This document shows positions 22,731 through 34,720 of a stretch of 64,000 bases of DNA, one piece after another. The translations under genes were made by a program, and so were the position numbers. The stretch is taken from contig JAPXFQ010001003.1 of assembly GCA_028564705.1 (NCBI GenBank), forward strand, positions 4,159,001 through 4,223,000. Reading direction: 5' to 3'. The notes beneath the pieces were generated by a model. It searched no databases. It was not told the DNA's origin and saw only the letters and a program-made list of their open reading frames with translations. The stretch's first letter is position 1; each line of letters starts with the position of its first letter. The DNA comes from Apricaphanius iberus (taxonomy: Eukaryota > Chordata > Actinopteri > Cyprinodontiformes > Aphaniidae).

Positions 22731-25263
22731 TTTGTACATTAGTTAGATAAGAATGTGGTTTTGCAGCTTTTGACAGCTGAATAAACCCTCTATTATCTAA
22801 AATTTCATAGTGTGCCCTGCTGGTGTTTGTTTCTGCAGCAATAATAATGAAATTAAGTCCAAAACATCTGGCCAGCCCTACGGACATGTCAAATTAGCCA
22901 CAATGTTCACTTTTCATAGCATTACTGTTTCAGGTGTTTCCTTATACATTTGCCATTCAATACATTTAAATTTTTCTGTCTTTTCATACCTGGCCTCTTT
23001 GGGTATACCAAAGTGAGCCATGTTTCAGAATTTAGGTTGTATCCTCTTTGACACCTATTTGTCTAATATGAAAAAAAATTTGATTTTACTACTCCAGTCT
23101 ATCAGCATAAAGTTGCTCTGGGAACTCTTGGTTGTTTCTCATAATTCAAAGGAGTCTACTGACAATATATTGGGAAACATGCACATTATAAGAAACATAC
23201 ACATTATAAATAGATTATATTATCAGAGGTTCAAAAAATAGTGTAAAATAAATTATTTGTGAAAATTAAGATATGTTATATCACAATCCTAAACTACAAA
23301 GATATAATCTAGATTAAGTTTGTTGGGGTAACAGCTCCATGCTTTGCCTACATCACAGAGATCCTCACCATTTCAGACTGAGTCCTGCAAGATAGCAAAG
23401 GAATCTCACTTTTTGCCATCCACTTCTTTCAAGTTCCACATTTCAGGGTCAGAATGCAGATGGAACAATAAAACGGACGAGGTCAAGATCTATCTTCTCT
23501 CTATCATACTTACCCTCGATTCATTATGCAGTTTTGGCCTCAGCACCTCTTGCCAGAAGTTGTTTGCTTATTCTGAACTCAAAAATGTTTTCTTCACTTG
23601 GGGCTTGTTAGATAGAAGAGGAATCAAAGCAGATCACTGTGAGATGAATCAAGAGGATTAGGCAATTATATTATGGAATAATACCTATTGAGATCTACTA
23701 ATTTCTATCTCCTTGGTATTACCAAGTCCATTTGATATCTGATTGGACAGTGCTTTTAAAGCACTTTATGGCAAGCGGCTTGTTAGAGCAATTGTTCATT
23801 CTGCTAAAAATTTCATATTATGATCACTGTCTCTTATCATTAGTTTCTTTGACAATCATTTTTGAACCTGTTCTGTTATGTGCTTCTTTAGTTCTTAAGA
23901 TGTCTTCTTCTTTTATACCCCAAACACCTCAGTTCCCTTTTGCAACCCTACATAGAGTGACCCCTCAAAGTGAAGGAGGAGATTTCCACATGGTTTAGCA
24001 CTTGTCAGGATGACTCTTTTGACCTCAGATGCTGTCCAGATGCAGGTCAATGGCGGGCCGCAGAATGCTGTCTGAGTGACTTACAGCATGCTTTAAAATG
24101 CTTCTGTAGAAAGAAAGGAGAGATGGTTAAACTTTATATTACCCCTTGAAGAATGAGGCAATAAGTCATGAAATTCCTTAAAGATAGAGTTTCTTGTTAT
24201 TATGTTTTTGGTCTGAAGTTTTAGCGGCTTACTTTTTGTGAAAGGTGAAACTCGGTTCTGAGGGTTGTCATCAGGGGTTCTGTTCTGGATCAGTGGAAAG
24301 CATTGAGCAGCGGATCAACATTTCCAAATGTTGAGTTATGACTCCCCATCAGTGAAGAAAAACCACCCCAGTAAATATACTCGAGTTAGCACCTCCACTG
24401 TGCTTTAGCTTCAACTGTTTTTGTAACTGCTTCAGCATCTTGTGGCTCATTAAGTTTTGAACTAAAGTGAGTTACTTTTATGCAGCCCAAAGTCACTTTC
24501 ATTTATGTCTGAGATACTTCAAGCAGAGTTAAATCATTTATGTTTTGCTGTTTAATGACTGCTGACTCTACTGGTGAAGCCCAATTAGCTCCAGTGAAGT
24601 GACCAAATGATGCATGAACAGACGGAGGAGCCATTGCAGGAAAAATCAGTAGCAGTGCACCATGCACTTTGCTCTGAAACACGTCATGTGCTTATGTTTT
24701 CTTTCCTAATTAGCCCAGGTTGTTTCAGTGGTCCCAGAGTGCCCAGTGGCTGGCCTAATAGAAATAAAGGTTCTCTAATGGACTGGGGGTAGAGCGTATT
24801 AATTTGCCCTTCAAACTGCCCCACCCCCTTAAAAAAACAAAACAAAAAACAGCCAAGCTATGGCCTATTTAAACTACAGCCATAAAAGCCAATGAACCAT
24901 AGGAATATGTTTGCCATATGGTCTTTGATTGTAAGGGATGGGGAAGCATAAAGGAGCTGGGAAGTTTGTCTTTTCAAGGGATGTCCTTAGAATTCGCAGT
25001 ACAGCCTCTGTGAGTGGTGGTAGCGTGAGCATTATACTTGTATCTCTATAAATATACATACGTTGGTCAGTGAAGGGGTGAACATTGATAGATTCTTAGC
25101 ATTCTTTTTAGGGTAAGAACCTTCCAGATTTTAAAACCAGACATTTGAGACAGAGTCCCCCACATCAATTTTTCGCGTATTATGTATGTACAGTCACATT
25201 GCAAATTATTTCAATGTTATTTGCTGCTGTTATTACATGTTTGATCCTTTAAAGCTGTATATA

Positions 25264-25334
<71 letters not shown>

Positions 25335-25899
25335 TAATTCAGGATTTTTTGGTATTCTAGACAAAAAATATACAATAATTTTAGTTTTTCAGTCTTTTTT
25401 CACTGTATAGTTTGTTTCCCACTGTGTGTATGGATCTTTTCACAAATGCTGAAAGGAAATATGAATGGGGTTTCAAAACATTAGTATTTTTTTTTTCCTG
25501 CGAGAACTAAAATTAATATTTTTTCAAATAGTTTCAAAAAACTTTTTGCCCCTTTCAAAGTATAAAACAGGACCATTTTCTATATTGTCATTAGGATCTG
25601 GACAACTTACAATTAGAATGATTTTTTAAAAAGGGGCCAGTGTATTGACTAGTCACAACCTCTCTCCAACTTTGATTAAAAATAATAGTAAACATGAGGG
25701 GTTTTTTCTCTTCTAAAGGCTAACTCATATACTAAATGCATATCTTCATTTCTGCTTTAGTATTTGCCATAGATCAGAGAAGGAATATACTGAATCGCTG
25801 CATACCAGCACCGCAGAATCAGCTGTGACAGACAGCAATGATGCATAGTGTGTCATTTTCTGCAATGCTTACTCTGCACTATAAAAACTAGACCTCCCA
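22731..25899. other. Intergenic, no supported gene
   Basis: It includes a 105-codon frame at 23344-23661 with no recognisable domain and a (TA)n tract at 25266-25331. I see no gene. Confidence 0.5.
25266..25331. repeat. (TA)n microsatellite
   Basis: About 66 bases of uninterrupted TA. Confidence 0.9.
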
Positions 25900-26850
25900 C
25901 ACCTGTCACTTTCTGTCATCATCTTAAAGATGTTTCAGCAGTGCAACAGTTTAAAAATCTGCTTCATCACAGTTGAGGACGACTCTGATTACAAACAGTG
26001 GACTCAGGACTTTGTGGACTTCCACAGGTGCAGAACAACCACACTGACACCGGTGAACATCCAGGAAGCAGACATGGAGATAATGAACTGTTATAAATAC
26101 CTGGGGGTTCACCTGAACAATAAACTGGAAGGAGTCACAACACTGATGCTCTCTATAGGAATGTTCAGGGGAAACTCTTCCTGCTGATGAGACTGAGATC
26201 TTTTGGAGTCCAAGGAGCACTCCTGAAGACCTTTTTTGACTCTGTGATGGCATCATCCATCTATTATGGTGTAGTATGTTTGAGTAGCAGCTTATATACA
26301 GCTGAAAGGAAGAGGTTGGATAAGTTGATCAAGAAGGCAAGCTCTGTTCTAGGATGCCCCCTGGATTCAATGCAGGTGCTGGGAGACAGAAGGACTGTGA
26401 CCAAAATAACATCACTGATGGAAAGTGTCTCCCACCCCATGCATGAAGATTTTTTCTGAGCTGCAGAGCTCCTTCAGTGACAGACTGCTGCATCCTAGAC
26501 GCATGGACGATCGTTTTCTCAGGTCATTCCTCCCTGCAGCGGTTACAATATATAACTAGAATTGCTCCCAAAATTCGAAATAATGTTTCAACCTCTGCTG
26601 TAAATTTAACTGTTTGAATGATTTAATTCAATTAACATTCTTCATGCTGTTAATTGCATTTGGGTTTTTTTGGATGGTTTTTTTAAACTTTATATTCTGT
26701 TAACTTCTTGTAAATACTATGTTTACTTTTTTACTCACAATTTTCTTGTGTGATCCTAATTGCTTCTGTCATCTGTAAATTTTCTTTTGTCACAACTGAA
26801 TTTCCCCTTTGTGGGACAATACAGGATTATTCTATTACATTCTAAAATTG
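25900..26850 (+). mobile_element. LINE 3' fragment (5'-truncated)
   Basis: It contains the C-terminal region of a fish LINE ORF2 followed by a short 3' untranslated tail. The tail reads CTGAATTTCCCCTTTGTGGG then ACAATACAGGATTATTCTAT, a layout typical of fish LINE ends. The 5' truncation is as expected for incomplete reverse transcription. Confidence 0.75.
25930..26570 (+). pseudogene. LINE ORF2 C-terminal fragment
   Basis: NCYKYLGVHLNNKLE is followed, after a frameshift, by RLRSFGVQGALLKTFFDSVM, YYGVVCLSS, LDKLIKKASSVLGCPLDS and, after another break, SSFSDRLLHPRR and FLPAAV. This is the post-catalytic part of the reverse transcriptase of the same broad LINE class as 20270-22570, which lacks this part. 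The overlap and divergence suggest two separate insertions rather than one split element. Confidence 0.75.
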
Positions 26851-27623
26851 AAATTAAACTGCTTCCAGAAGTTATTTTAAGTATAAACCAGAATAAGACT
26901 TATTGGATTTGATTTCTTAGTCAAATGCGTGCTACCTGGGTGCTGTTCACATATGCGCTAAATGTATGTTCTCATTATCCAGCCTCCATGGATGCAAATG
27001 CTGTAGCACTCTGTGTTATCTGTCTTATCTCCCTTCAGCCTCTCTCCGTTGTCCTGGGATTCCACAGCTTCCCAGTTACATGAGCACTTATGGCTTTAAA
27101 GACTCTTTTATATCCATCCATGCCTGCTATCTCCTGATGGGCCATGCCAGACACTCCACTGAGAGAAGATTACAGAATCCATCTTTGTTCCAGTAATCAC
27201 CATGTCTCCATTTAATTTACATACAGGTTTATTTCAGTATATCCAAGAACTCAGAAAGAAACAGTCTAATTAAGTTCACTAATTGTAGTTCGAATAGACT
27301 TTAGTCTGAATCCTTTCTTTATCTATATACGGAAAGGATTTCTTTATCATCAGTCCGACCCTTTTAGATCAGCTAAATTATTCAAACAGAATGTGATGTC
27401 ACAATTAGGAGTCGTGTCTTTGACTTTCAGGATGAAGTGTAAATAAATCATTGCGATAATCATCTGGTGATGTCCTTTTAGAATCTGAGGACATGTTTTC
27501 TCTGAGCTACTGTCACAGAGTTGTCGCAGTGTCCAGAGAACAAGACGGCTCGGTTGAGGGGCTGTAGTGGGGGGGCTTGGGCATCTGCCCCTTTCCTCCA
27601 TGATGCCCCAAGGGCCTCTTTTT
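26851..27623. other. Intergenic, no supported gene
   Basis: Short frames only. Nothing recognised. Confidence 0.5.
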
Positions 27624-27626
27624 TTA

Positions 27627-28231
27627 GGCCGTTTTCACATGTGTGGCCGTACCAGAAAACGGCCAGAGAAAATGCTAATTTTTTCTGTTCACATGGCACG
27701 GATCTCTGCCCGTATTGGGATTCAGTCTTTTACTACAAATAAACAGCAGGTGGCGGTATACAAATAAGTCTTAGTTCTCCAACAAACAAGGGAGTGAGAA
27801 GTACCGACGTCATAAAACGAGCGACAGCCTAGAATGTAAACAAACTGGTCTACTGGTCAGCTGCTACCTGAAGCCATCTACAGGGTGAGTGTTGTAGTAA
27901 ACCCGCCGTTTTGTAACCTGCTGTGTTGCTGTGGGATGCTTGAATCGCGTTGTTTTGGTATTTGTATGGTCGCGAGGTGATTCTGTAATTTCGGCCGGCG
28001 GTGTCGTCATTTCCGCGTGGAGCGCGTCTATTGTCTTGAGTACGGCCAGAGTACGGGTTGTGTTCACATGATACGTGGCCGCTCGTACCTGGACTCGGAT
28101 ACTACCTCCAAGGCAGGTCTCTCTGGCCGTATTCTGGCACGGTACAGTCTGTGTTCACATGGTACGAAATAAGTGGATTTTGACCAAATACCGTACCCGA
28201 GTACGGACTCCCGTACCATGTGAAAGCGCCC
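27627..28231. mobile_element. Harbinger-type MITE (605 bp) with TTA target duplication
   Basis: GGCCGTTTTCACATG on the left and GGGCGCTTTCACATGGTACG on the right (minus strand) are terminal inverted repeats. They are flanked by TTA at 27624-27626 and 28232-28234, the 3-bp duplication typical of PIF/Harbinger. Subterminal GTACGG/CCGTAC motifs recur throughout. The interior has no transposase. Confidence 0.75.
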
Positions 28232-28234
28232 TTA

Positions 28235-29640
28235 GTGTGTGTGTGCATGTGCATGCCTATCTGTTCCTATCTGTTCTCAACATTAACATTCAACAATTTC
28301 GATAACTACAGTGACCTGGCTGCCATTAGTCACATGATGAACATTGAGCAGTGCTCACTGTGGCTCTGTCTCAACTCAGCTGCTTTGCTTTGGGAGTGAG
28401 GCTGCTGTTAAGTAGGTTGTGCAGATAATACAGGAGTACTACATTACTATATACTTGTTAAGTTATCTTGTGGCAACAGACAAAGCCAATGAGCACGGTG
28501 TTTCTGCAACTGCGTGACAAAGCATCTGTCCTTATACTAACAAGGACAGCGGTTTTACTATAGAGGTTAACCAGTCGGATATTAAGTTTTATTTGCAGAG
28601 ACTCAGCTTCAACTTAAATTATTTTATAATGTTGTTTATAACACTTGTTTATTCAGCTAGCAGCTCTCCTATGGTCTTTTTAATGTTTACAGTCTCAGAT
28701 CAATAGAGCCCAGCGGCAGTGTCTCAACAGCGATATTGTTCCCCATCAGATAAAAATTAGCCTATCTCTGCTTTGCATGGTCCCCAGCTGATGATGTTGA
28801 TTTATTGAGTTCCCTATTAGATCCTTGATGAATATCAGTTGTTGTTATTCAGGATGATGTACTATAAGTTATATTTTTGTAAGTAGTTTTTAAATCTTGC
28901 TTAATGTGCCCCATCTCTAACTTTCAGTAACTGTTCCTCTGAAGGTCTCTGCATGGCCCTGGAAAAAGAGGGTTTATTAGTGACACTAAATAACCTGATC
29001 ACTTTGTAGAATTACATTTTAATGGGATTCACTGAGCATATTAAAAGCATAATCACATAGCACTAATGATTCACTCCCTGGCAAATTATCGTGATTTGCT
29101 AATTTATCTCCTGATCTCTGAGCTCAGATATACTTTGTTTTAATGTAGCCAAATTTGGATTAAAACAAATGTTCAAGTCTTTCAGAGTGGTGTTGGAGCT
29201 CTACACTTCACACCAGATTGGCACTATACTTTTGACTTTTATTTTGGCTAATGTTGTTCTGAATATTTACTGCTCTCACTTAGGTAACATTTCTGTATAT
29301 TCTACCCATTGTGAGTAATTTCACAGGCTAGTTTTAGAAAATAATTGCAACAGAGAAAGACATACTTACAATTTGTTTCAGTGAGACGTCTTGTTTGCAT
29401 TGAAGCTTTTTTTGTTTTAATGTTGTTTTCTATCAGCTGAGCCTGTTGTGCTTTTTTAAAGATGTCAATTGAACATACATTACAGCAATTTGTATTGTAA
29501 CTGACAGTTCGTCACCATGTTCTAACATGTATATATTTATTTCTGTAAATATTAGTTTAAGATAAGTGTAATGATTAAATTTGATTTAGAAAAGTGTTTC
29601 TTTTTCATGAATTTGTTTTTAATGTTATTATCTGTGTTTT
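28235..29640. other. Intergenic, no supported gene
   Basis: A short (GT)n tract lies at the left edge. The rest looks unique and noncoding. Confidence 0.5.
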
Positions 29641-29705
29641 GTGTTAGTTTATGTATGTATATATATATATGTATAAACCTGATGAACGGTTGTATATATG
29701 TATAT

Positions 29706-29905
29706 ATAAAAACATCCCCTCTCACCATCGTGGGCGTTTTCCCATTCCAAGCTGGGGTCCTCTACCAGAGGCCTGGGAGCTTGAGGGACCTGTGCAATAT
29801 CTTTTCTATTCCAAGTATGGCACTTTTCTGGACCGAGATTTCTGAGGTTCTTCCAGGAATCTGCCGGGGCCATCCCTCCAGTTTGGGGGTCACTGCCCAA
29901 AGATA
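29706..29905 (-). pseudogene. Retroelement ORF C-terminal fragment
   Basis: Minus-strand translation includes AVTPKLEGW, SEISVQKSAILG and KILHRSLKLPGLW. I recall this as the C-terminal end of an abundant fish reverse-transcriptase ORF, but cannot assign the clade. A TA-rich tract flanks it at 29660-29710. Confidence 0.45.
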
Positions 29906-30912
29906 TGCACATTCATATATAAATATAATATAAAATATCTGAATTCTCACATAACTTAATCTGTCTGATAGCTTCAGTAACTCAGTACCTGAGTTGCAGT
30001 TTCAGCAAATACTTGTCCTCCTTGTTACTTGTTATTCCTACTTGAGTAATTTCTTTTGATGACTACTTGTTTTACTTATTTATTTTAGTTTTTTTTTAAA
30101 TATCTTGAAGTAGTGTTACTCTTGAATAAAGCTTTTTGCTGGTCCCACCCTGTGTGGATAACTGTAAACTCTTGGCATGCAAATAGTAAATAATCAGACA
30201 TTTGTCTTACAGAAAAATAACTATTCTGTGAAGTATAAAAAAAAAATTATTAGTATTATCAATTATTTTTATAAGTTTTTCAGTTAGCACATTCACTTTC
30301 TGGCTGAAAGACTTATGTTTAATTCCACATTTTCTAAACTGTACACTTCCCTTTAAGCATTTATTAAGCCTAAAATGCTCATGCATTCAACTTGGAAACA
30401 ACTCTTCAACCCTTCCTTCTCAGCCACAGCCCTTTTTAACAGTGTAAAATTTTTATTGGTCGCTTAGGATATGCAATTTGACCTGTTTCTCATTATTTAT
30501 GTTCCAGTAATTTACTATGGAGTTTCTTTGAAATATTTGATTTGGCAAATCTAGCTGCAGACAGTAAATTAAAAATTATGATAAAGTTAGATAGATGATA
30601 AACTTTTTTTTACTTTTCAGATCTAATAACTCCTTATAAATTATTTATCAAAAGGGTTAGGCAACCTATCAATTGATAGGGAACAATTTAGGAAGGATTT
30701 TTTTTAAGGGTAGTTTTATTGAAAACCGTGCCCCAAAAACTTAAAATAAACACAGAGTATTATATTGTTAACATGAAAACAGAGATCTTACAGTGTACAA
30801 TGAATATTCTGCACACTGTGTGTTGCGTTTTTTAGGTTACTGAACTTGAGTTGGGCTGCATTTTGTGCAGTGTTAAATTTTACACACTAGGAGACATTTT
30901 TGTGAGTTTCTT

Positions 30913-30950
<38 letters not shown>

Positions 30951-31370
30951 CCTATTCTGTTTAGCCTAGCATTGGGGTTATCTTAACTTTTTTATTCTCC
31001 AGATTTACTTTTTAGGTTTATCCATTTATGGCCATAAAGTGTCTGTAAAACCAAAGCTTAATAACTGAGGTTTAAATTGTTTTCTGGGAACAAATAACTC
31101 TAAAGGAAATAGGAGCCCCTGTTATTACCTTGGCTTCACTGACACTATTAAGATTTTACTGTTGTCCATCTGAGCAGCTTAACTGGACATCTTTTGAACC
31201 ATTTCAGCTTCTCTGTCTTCATACTTAAAACACAGCCTTGTTTGCAGTGATTTATGATATTTTTCAAAGGTTTTAATGTACTTAGAATTTTTATTCTTAC
31301 TTTGTCTTGGAGCAACCAGAACGTAGTGCATAGTTGTGAAATGGAAGCAAGGCATTATTTTCAACATATT
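29906..31370. other. Intergenic, no supported gene
   Basis: AT-rich; contains a (TA)n tract at about 30917-30948. Nothing else assignable. Confidence 0.5.
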
Positions 31371-31373
31371 TTA

Positions 31374-31759
31374 ATTCAGTTCAATTCAGTTTATTTAGCG
31401 CCAGTTCACAACACCTCATCTCAAGGCACTTTACAAGAAAAGTCATTTCGGTTCAATTGTACATGCATTCCAATTAACTCATCAGTTCATTAATACGTTT
31501 TAAATTGTTCTGTCTTACAAAACCCTGCAGATTGTATCGAGTCATCAAATTGCAGCATTTTCTCCTCCTGAACAAACAAGTAGCAACAGTAGACAGTAGA
31601 CTGTGTTGTGTTGTTGACTGCACAGCAATCCCTCATACTAAGCAATACCTGACGACAGTGGAGAGGAAAAACTCCCATTTAACAGGAAGAAAACCTCCAG
31701 CAGAACCTGGCTCAGTACCAGCGGTCATCTGTCATGACTGACAAGGGGTTTATCCCAGC
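31374..31759 (+). repeat. Dispersed fish repeat (SINE/LINE-tail type), copy 1
   Basis: It opens with TTCAATTCAGTTTATTTAGC, then the CAAGGCACTTTACAAGAAAA block shared with 41863-41955 and, on the minus strand, 60403-60512. It continues through TTAACAGGAAGAAAACCTCC, a sequence I know as widely dispersed in teleosts. The Tc1 element starts directly beyond its end. Confidence 0.65.
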
Positions 31760-31761
31760 TA

Positions 31762-32812
31762 CCTTATACTGCCAACAATAAAAGGCCACACAGGAATGTG
31801 CAGTTTTGTCTCACAGCAAAATGCCACAGATGCCACAAGCATTTAGGCAGCGTAAAATTGGCATGCTGACAGCAGGAATGTCAACCAGATCTGTTGCCCG
31901 TGCATTGAATGTTCATTTCTCCACCACAAGCCATCTCCAAAGGCGTTTCAGAGAATATGGCAGTACATCCAACCGGCCTCACAACCGCAGACCACGTGTA
32001 ACCACACCAGCTGTCAGAAACCGTCTCAGGGAAGCTCAACTGCATGCTCGTCGTCCTCATCGGGGTCTTGACCTGACTCCAGCTCGTCGCCATAACAGAC
32101 TTGAGTGGGCAAATGCTCACATTCGATGGCGTCTGGCACGTTGGAGAGGTGTTCTCTTCATGGATGAATCTCGGTTTACATTGTTCAGGGCAGATGGCAG
32201 ACAGCGTATGTAGCGTAGTGCGGATGAGCGCTTTGCTGATGTCAATGTTATGGATCGAGTGGCCCATGGTGGTGGTGGGGTTATGGTATGGGCAGGCATC
32301 TGTTATGGACGAAGAACACAGGTGCATTTTATTGATGGCATTTTGAATGCACAGAGATACCATGATGAGATCCTGAGGCCCATTGTTGTGCCATACATCC
32401 ATGAACATCACCTCATGTTTCAGCAAGATAATGCACGGCCCCGTGTTGCCAGGATCTGTTCACAATTCTTGGAAGCTGAAAACGTCCCAGTTCTTGCATG
32501 GTCAGCCTACTCACCGGACATGTCACCCATTTGGCATGTTTGGGATGTGCTTGACCGGCGTATATGACAGCGTGTACCGGTTCCCACTAATATCCAACAA
32601 CTTCCCACTGCCATTGAAGAGGAGTGGACCAACATTCCACAGGCCACAATTGACAATCTGATAAACTCTATGCGAAGAAGATGTGTTGCACTGCATGAGG
32701 CAGTATATGGTGGTCACACCATATACTGACCGGTTCTGAGTCCCCAGACCCCCAATAAAGCAAAAAAAAACGGCACATTCCAGGGTGGCCTTTTATTGTG
32801 GGCAGTATAAGG
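31762..32812 (+). mobile_element. Tc1/mariner transposon (about 1.05 kb), inactivated
   Basis: The ends CCTTATACTGCC (31762) and GGCAGTATAAGG (ending 32812) are inverted repeats. Each is flanked by TA (31760-31761 and 32813-32814), the Tc1/mariner target duplication. The terminal repeats extend through the AATAAAAGGCCAC/GTGGCCTTTTATT block. A single damaged transposase gene lies inside. Confidence 0.85.
31821..32729 (+). pseudogene. Tc1-like transposase, disabled
   Basis: The N-terminal helix-turn-helix DNA-binding region is present (MPQAFRQRKIGMLTAGMSTR...). It jumps from PRVTTPA straight to VRNRLREA, so roughly 40 residues of the second DNA-binding helix region are deleted. The first catalytic aspartate (LFMDESRF) and the second (FQQDNARP) are present. 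The third acidic residue of the DDE triad is lost: SPDMSPI is followed by W where E is expected. There are also stops after GRQRM and after LDRRI. The gene cannot make an active transposase. Confidence 0.85.
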
Positions 32813-32814
32813 TA

Positions 32815-33889
32815 CACCAGTGCACTAATCATGATGTCAGATCAGCATCTTGATGTGGCACACCTGTGAGGTGGGATGGATTATCTCAGCAAAGCAGAAG
32901 TGCTCCCTATCACACATTTAGACTGATTTGTTAACAATGTTTGAGAGAAATGGTAATATTGTGCATCTGGAATGAATTTTAGATCTTTAAGTCCATCTCA
33001 TGAAAAATGGGAGCAGAAAACAAAGGTGTTGCATTTATATTTTTGTTGAATGTAAATAACCTGGCAAAAGCCATATCTATGTTTAGCCCAGCCCCATGCT
33101 TGTCTACACATCGATCTAAACTGCTGCCATAGAAAGTGTCTAAAAAAACCCGGGAGATAATACTTTGAGCTGATTGGAAGATGCGCCAGCTAGTGTCAAC
33201 AACCAGGATTTGTCCTAAGCCAATCACAGTTATGACTCTTACAAGCGATGCAAGCTGGTAAATGAAACTCTTCCTAAATCCAGTCAGGAGAAAAGCACAC
33301 ATCTTTACCATTGTGAAATCCATAAAGTCCTTATCAATGCTTATTTTTCAATGAAGAGATCATCTCTAGATCTTCTAAAACAGATTTGATAGCAGCTTAT
33401 GCACGTAGGTCAGCCACCATGCTTGTTGAGTACTATACTGAAAGATTATTGTCATATTTAAGATTGAAAGCTAGTGTATGCTCAAAGCAAGCTTTGGCCT
33501 ATTTTTGTACAGCAGTCTCATGCATTGTACTTTTAAAATCAGACATCTCAAAACAATTCTCACTAGTCCAAAGTTATCAGTGAGTGTTTTAAGCAACACT
33601 TTGCTCCATGATCCTGTAAGTGAGGACTTCTGGTAATCAAATGTTTTATAATCTGTTCCAGCTACTGAAATTGCTCACATTGACATTTAAGTCATCATCT
33701 GAACGTATTCTGCTCTAGAGCCATCTCAGAGCTTCTTTGCATCTGTTTGAGCCCCTCATAGTCGCTTTCTCTCTCTGCTTTTTATTGTTGATAAAACGAT
33801 TAGGGCCTCAGTGTGAGTGCAAGTTGAAGTTGATTTATGGCAGAAGCTGCAGTTGATTTAGTCCCTGACTCCATCAGCTGCCAATCTTT
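32815..33889. other. Intergenic, no supported gene
   Basis: It contains a minus-strand 114-codon frame at 32979-33323 with no recognisable domain, probably repeat-derived. Confidence 0.45.
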
Positions 33890-34285
33890 ATTTTGCATCC
33901 AGAGCGTGATGGACACCTGCGGGTTCAAGGGTCAGCCGAGTGTGGGGACGACTTCGACTCAGTGCTGACCTAGCCAATGAGTTGATGTGGCAAGCTTTAG
34001 AAAGTGTGTGGTCTGTCAGCTCAGTATGGTCCTCCCTTTCCTCGTGACAAATGGCAGGCGCTGCCATTGAGGAAAGAGGAAAAAGAACACGCAATATCCA
34101 CTTTGACCCCATCAAATTGGGGCCCCTGGTGGCTGGAGATCATGTTCCCAAATATCATCCAGACATCCTCAGGGACTTCTCGACGCTGTGGGCGGAAGAT
34201 ACATCTTGGATTGAGCTCCACTTTGATGGTGTAAAGGTGGAGACGAGAGAGGGCCTGTTGGCACATGGGATGCATGTGTAGTCAG
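33890..34285. other. GC-richer unique block with open frames on both strands
   Basis: Frames of 76, 76 and 84 codons overlap at 34004-34281 on both strands, in sequence visibly richer in GC than its surroundings and free of known repeats. No product is recognised. It could be conserved noncoding DNA or an isolated exon. Confidence 0.3.
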
Positions 34286-34498
34286 TCTTGCATGCAAACT
34301 TGCAAGTATTTAGTAAATACTTGCACTAAAATAGAGGTTGAACTACTTCTGTGAGATCAGACCAACTAATCTAAAGGTAGTGTTGACCACCTGCATGTCT
34401 GTATAGCTACCATTGCTTCCTACCTCCTTTCCGCTCTGTCTGAGGCTGAAATTATTGAAGCCACAAATTACCCGGACCCTGAGGTTCTTCCACTGGTT

Positions 34499-34720
34499 GT
34501 GATGGCAAGCAGATGGCAGCAGAGCTCAGGGAGACCAGGCCCTCCTCCCCGAGCCGATCCTGCACAATTTGCATTTCATGAGCTTAATTGCGTCTGTTGC
34601 CCTCCTCCCCACTGGCCTTGCGATTTTGTGCTTGTCACGGTGCACCCCTGCACCCTTGAAGAATCTGTGATAGATGAAGGTGGGCCTTCTGTTTGTATGT
34701 CCTCCATTGTGTTTGAGAAA
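34499..34720 (+). other. GC-richer block containing an octamer motif
   Basis: ATTTGCAT (octamer/POU-type site) at about 34569 is embedded in TTTCATGAGCTTAATTG within a GC-rich block. The look is that of vertebrate conserved noncoding elements, but conservation cannot be tested here. Confidence 0.25.

Noticed and set aside
31881..32426. 181-codon minus-strand frame
   Set aside because: Antisense shadow of the Tc1 transposase coding strand.
32979..33323. 114-codon minus-strand open frame
   Set aside because: No domain recognised, no splice context. Most likely chance within repeat-like sequence.
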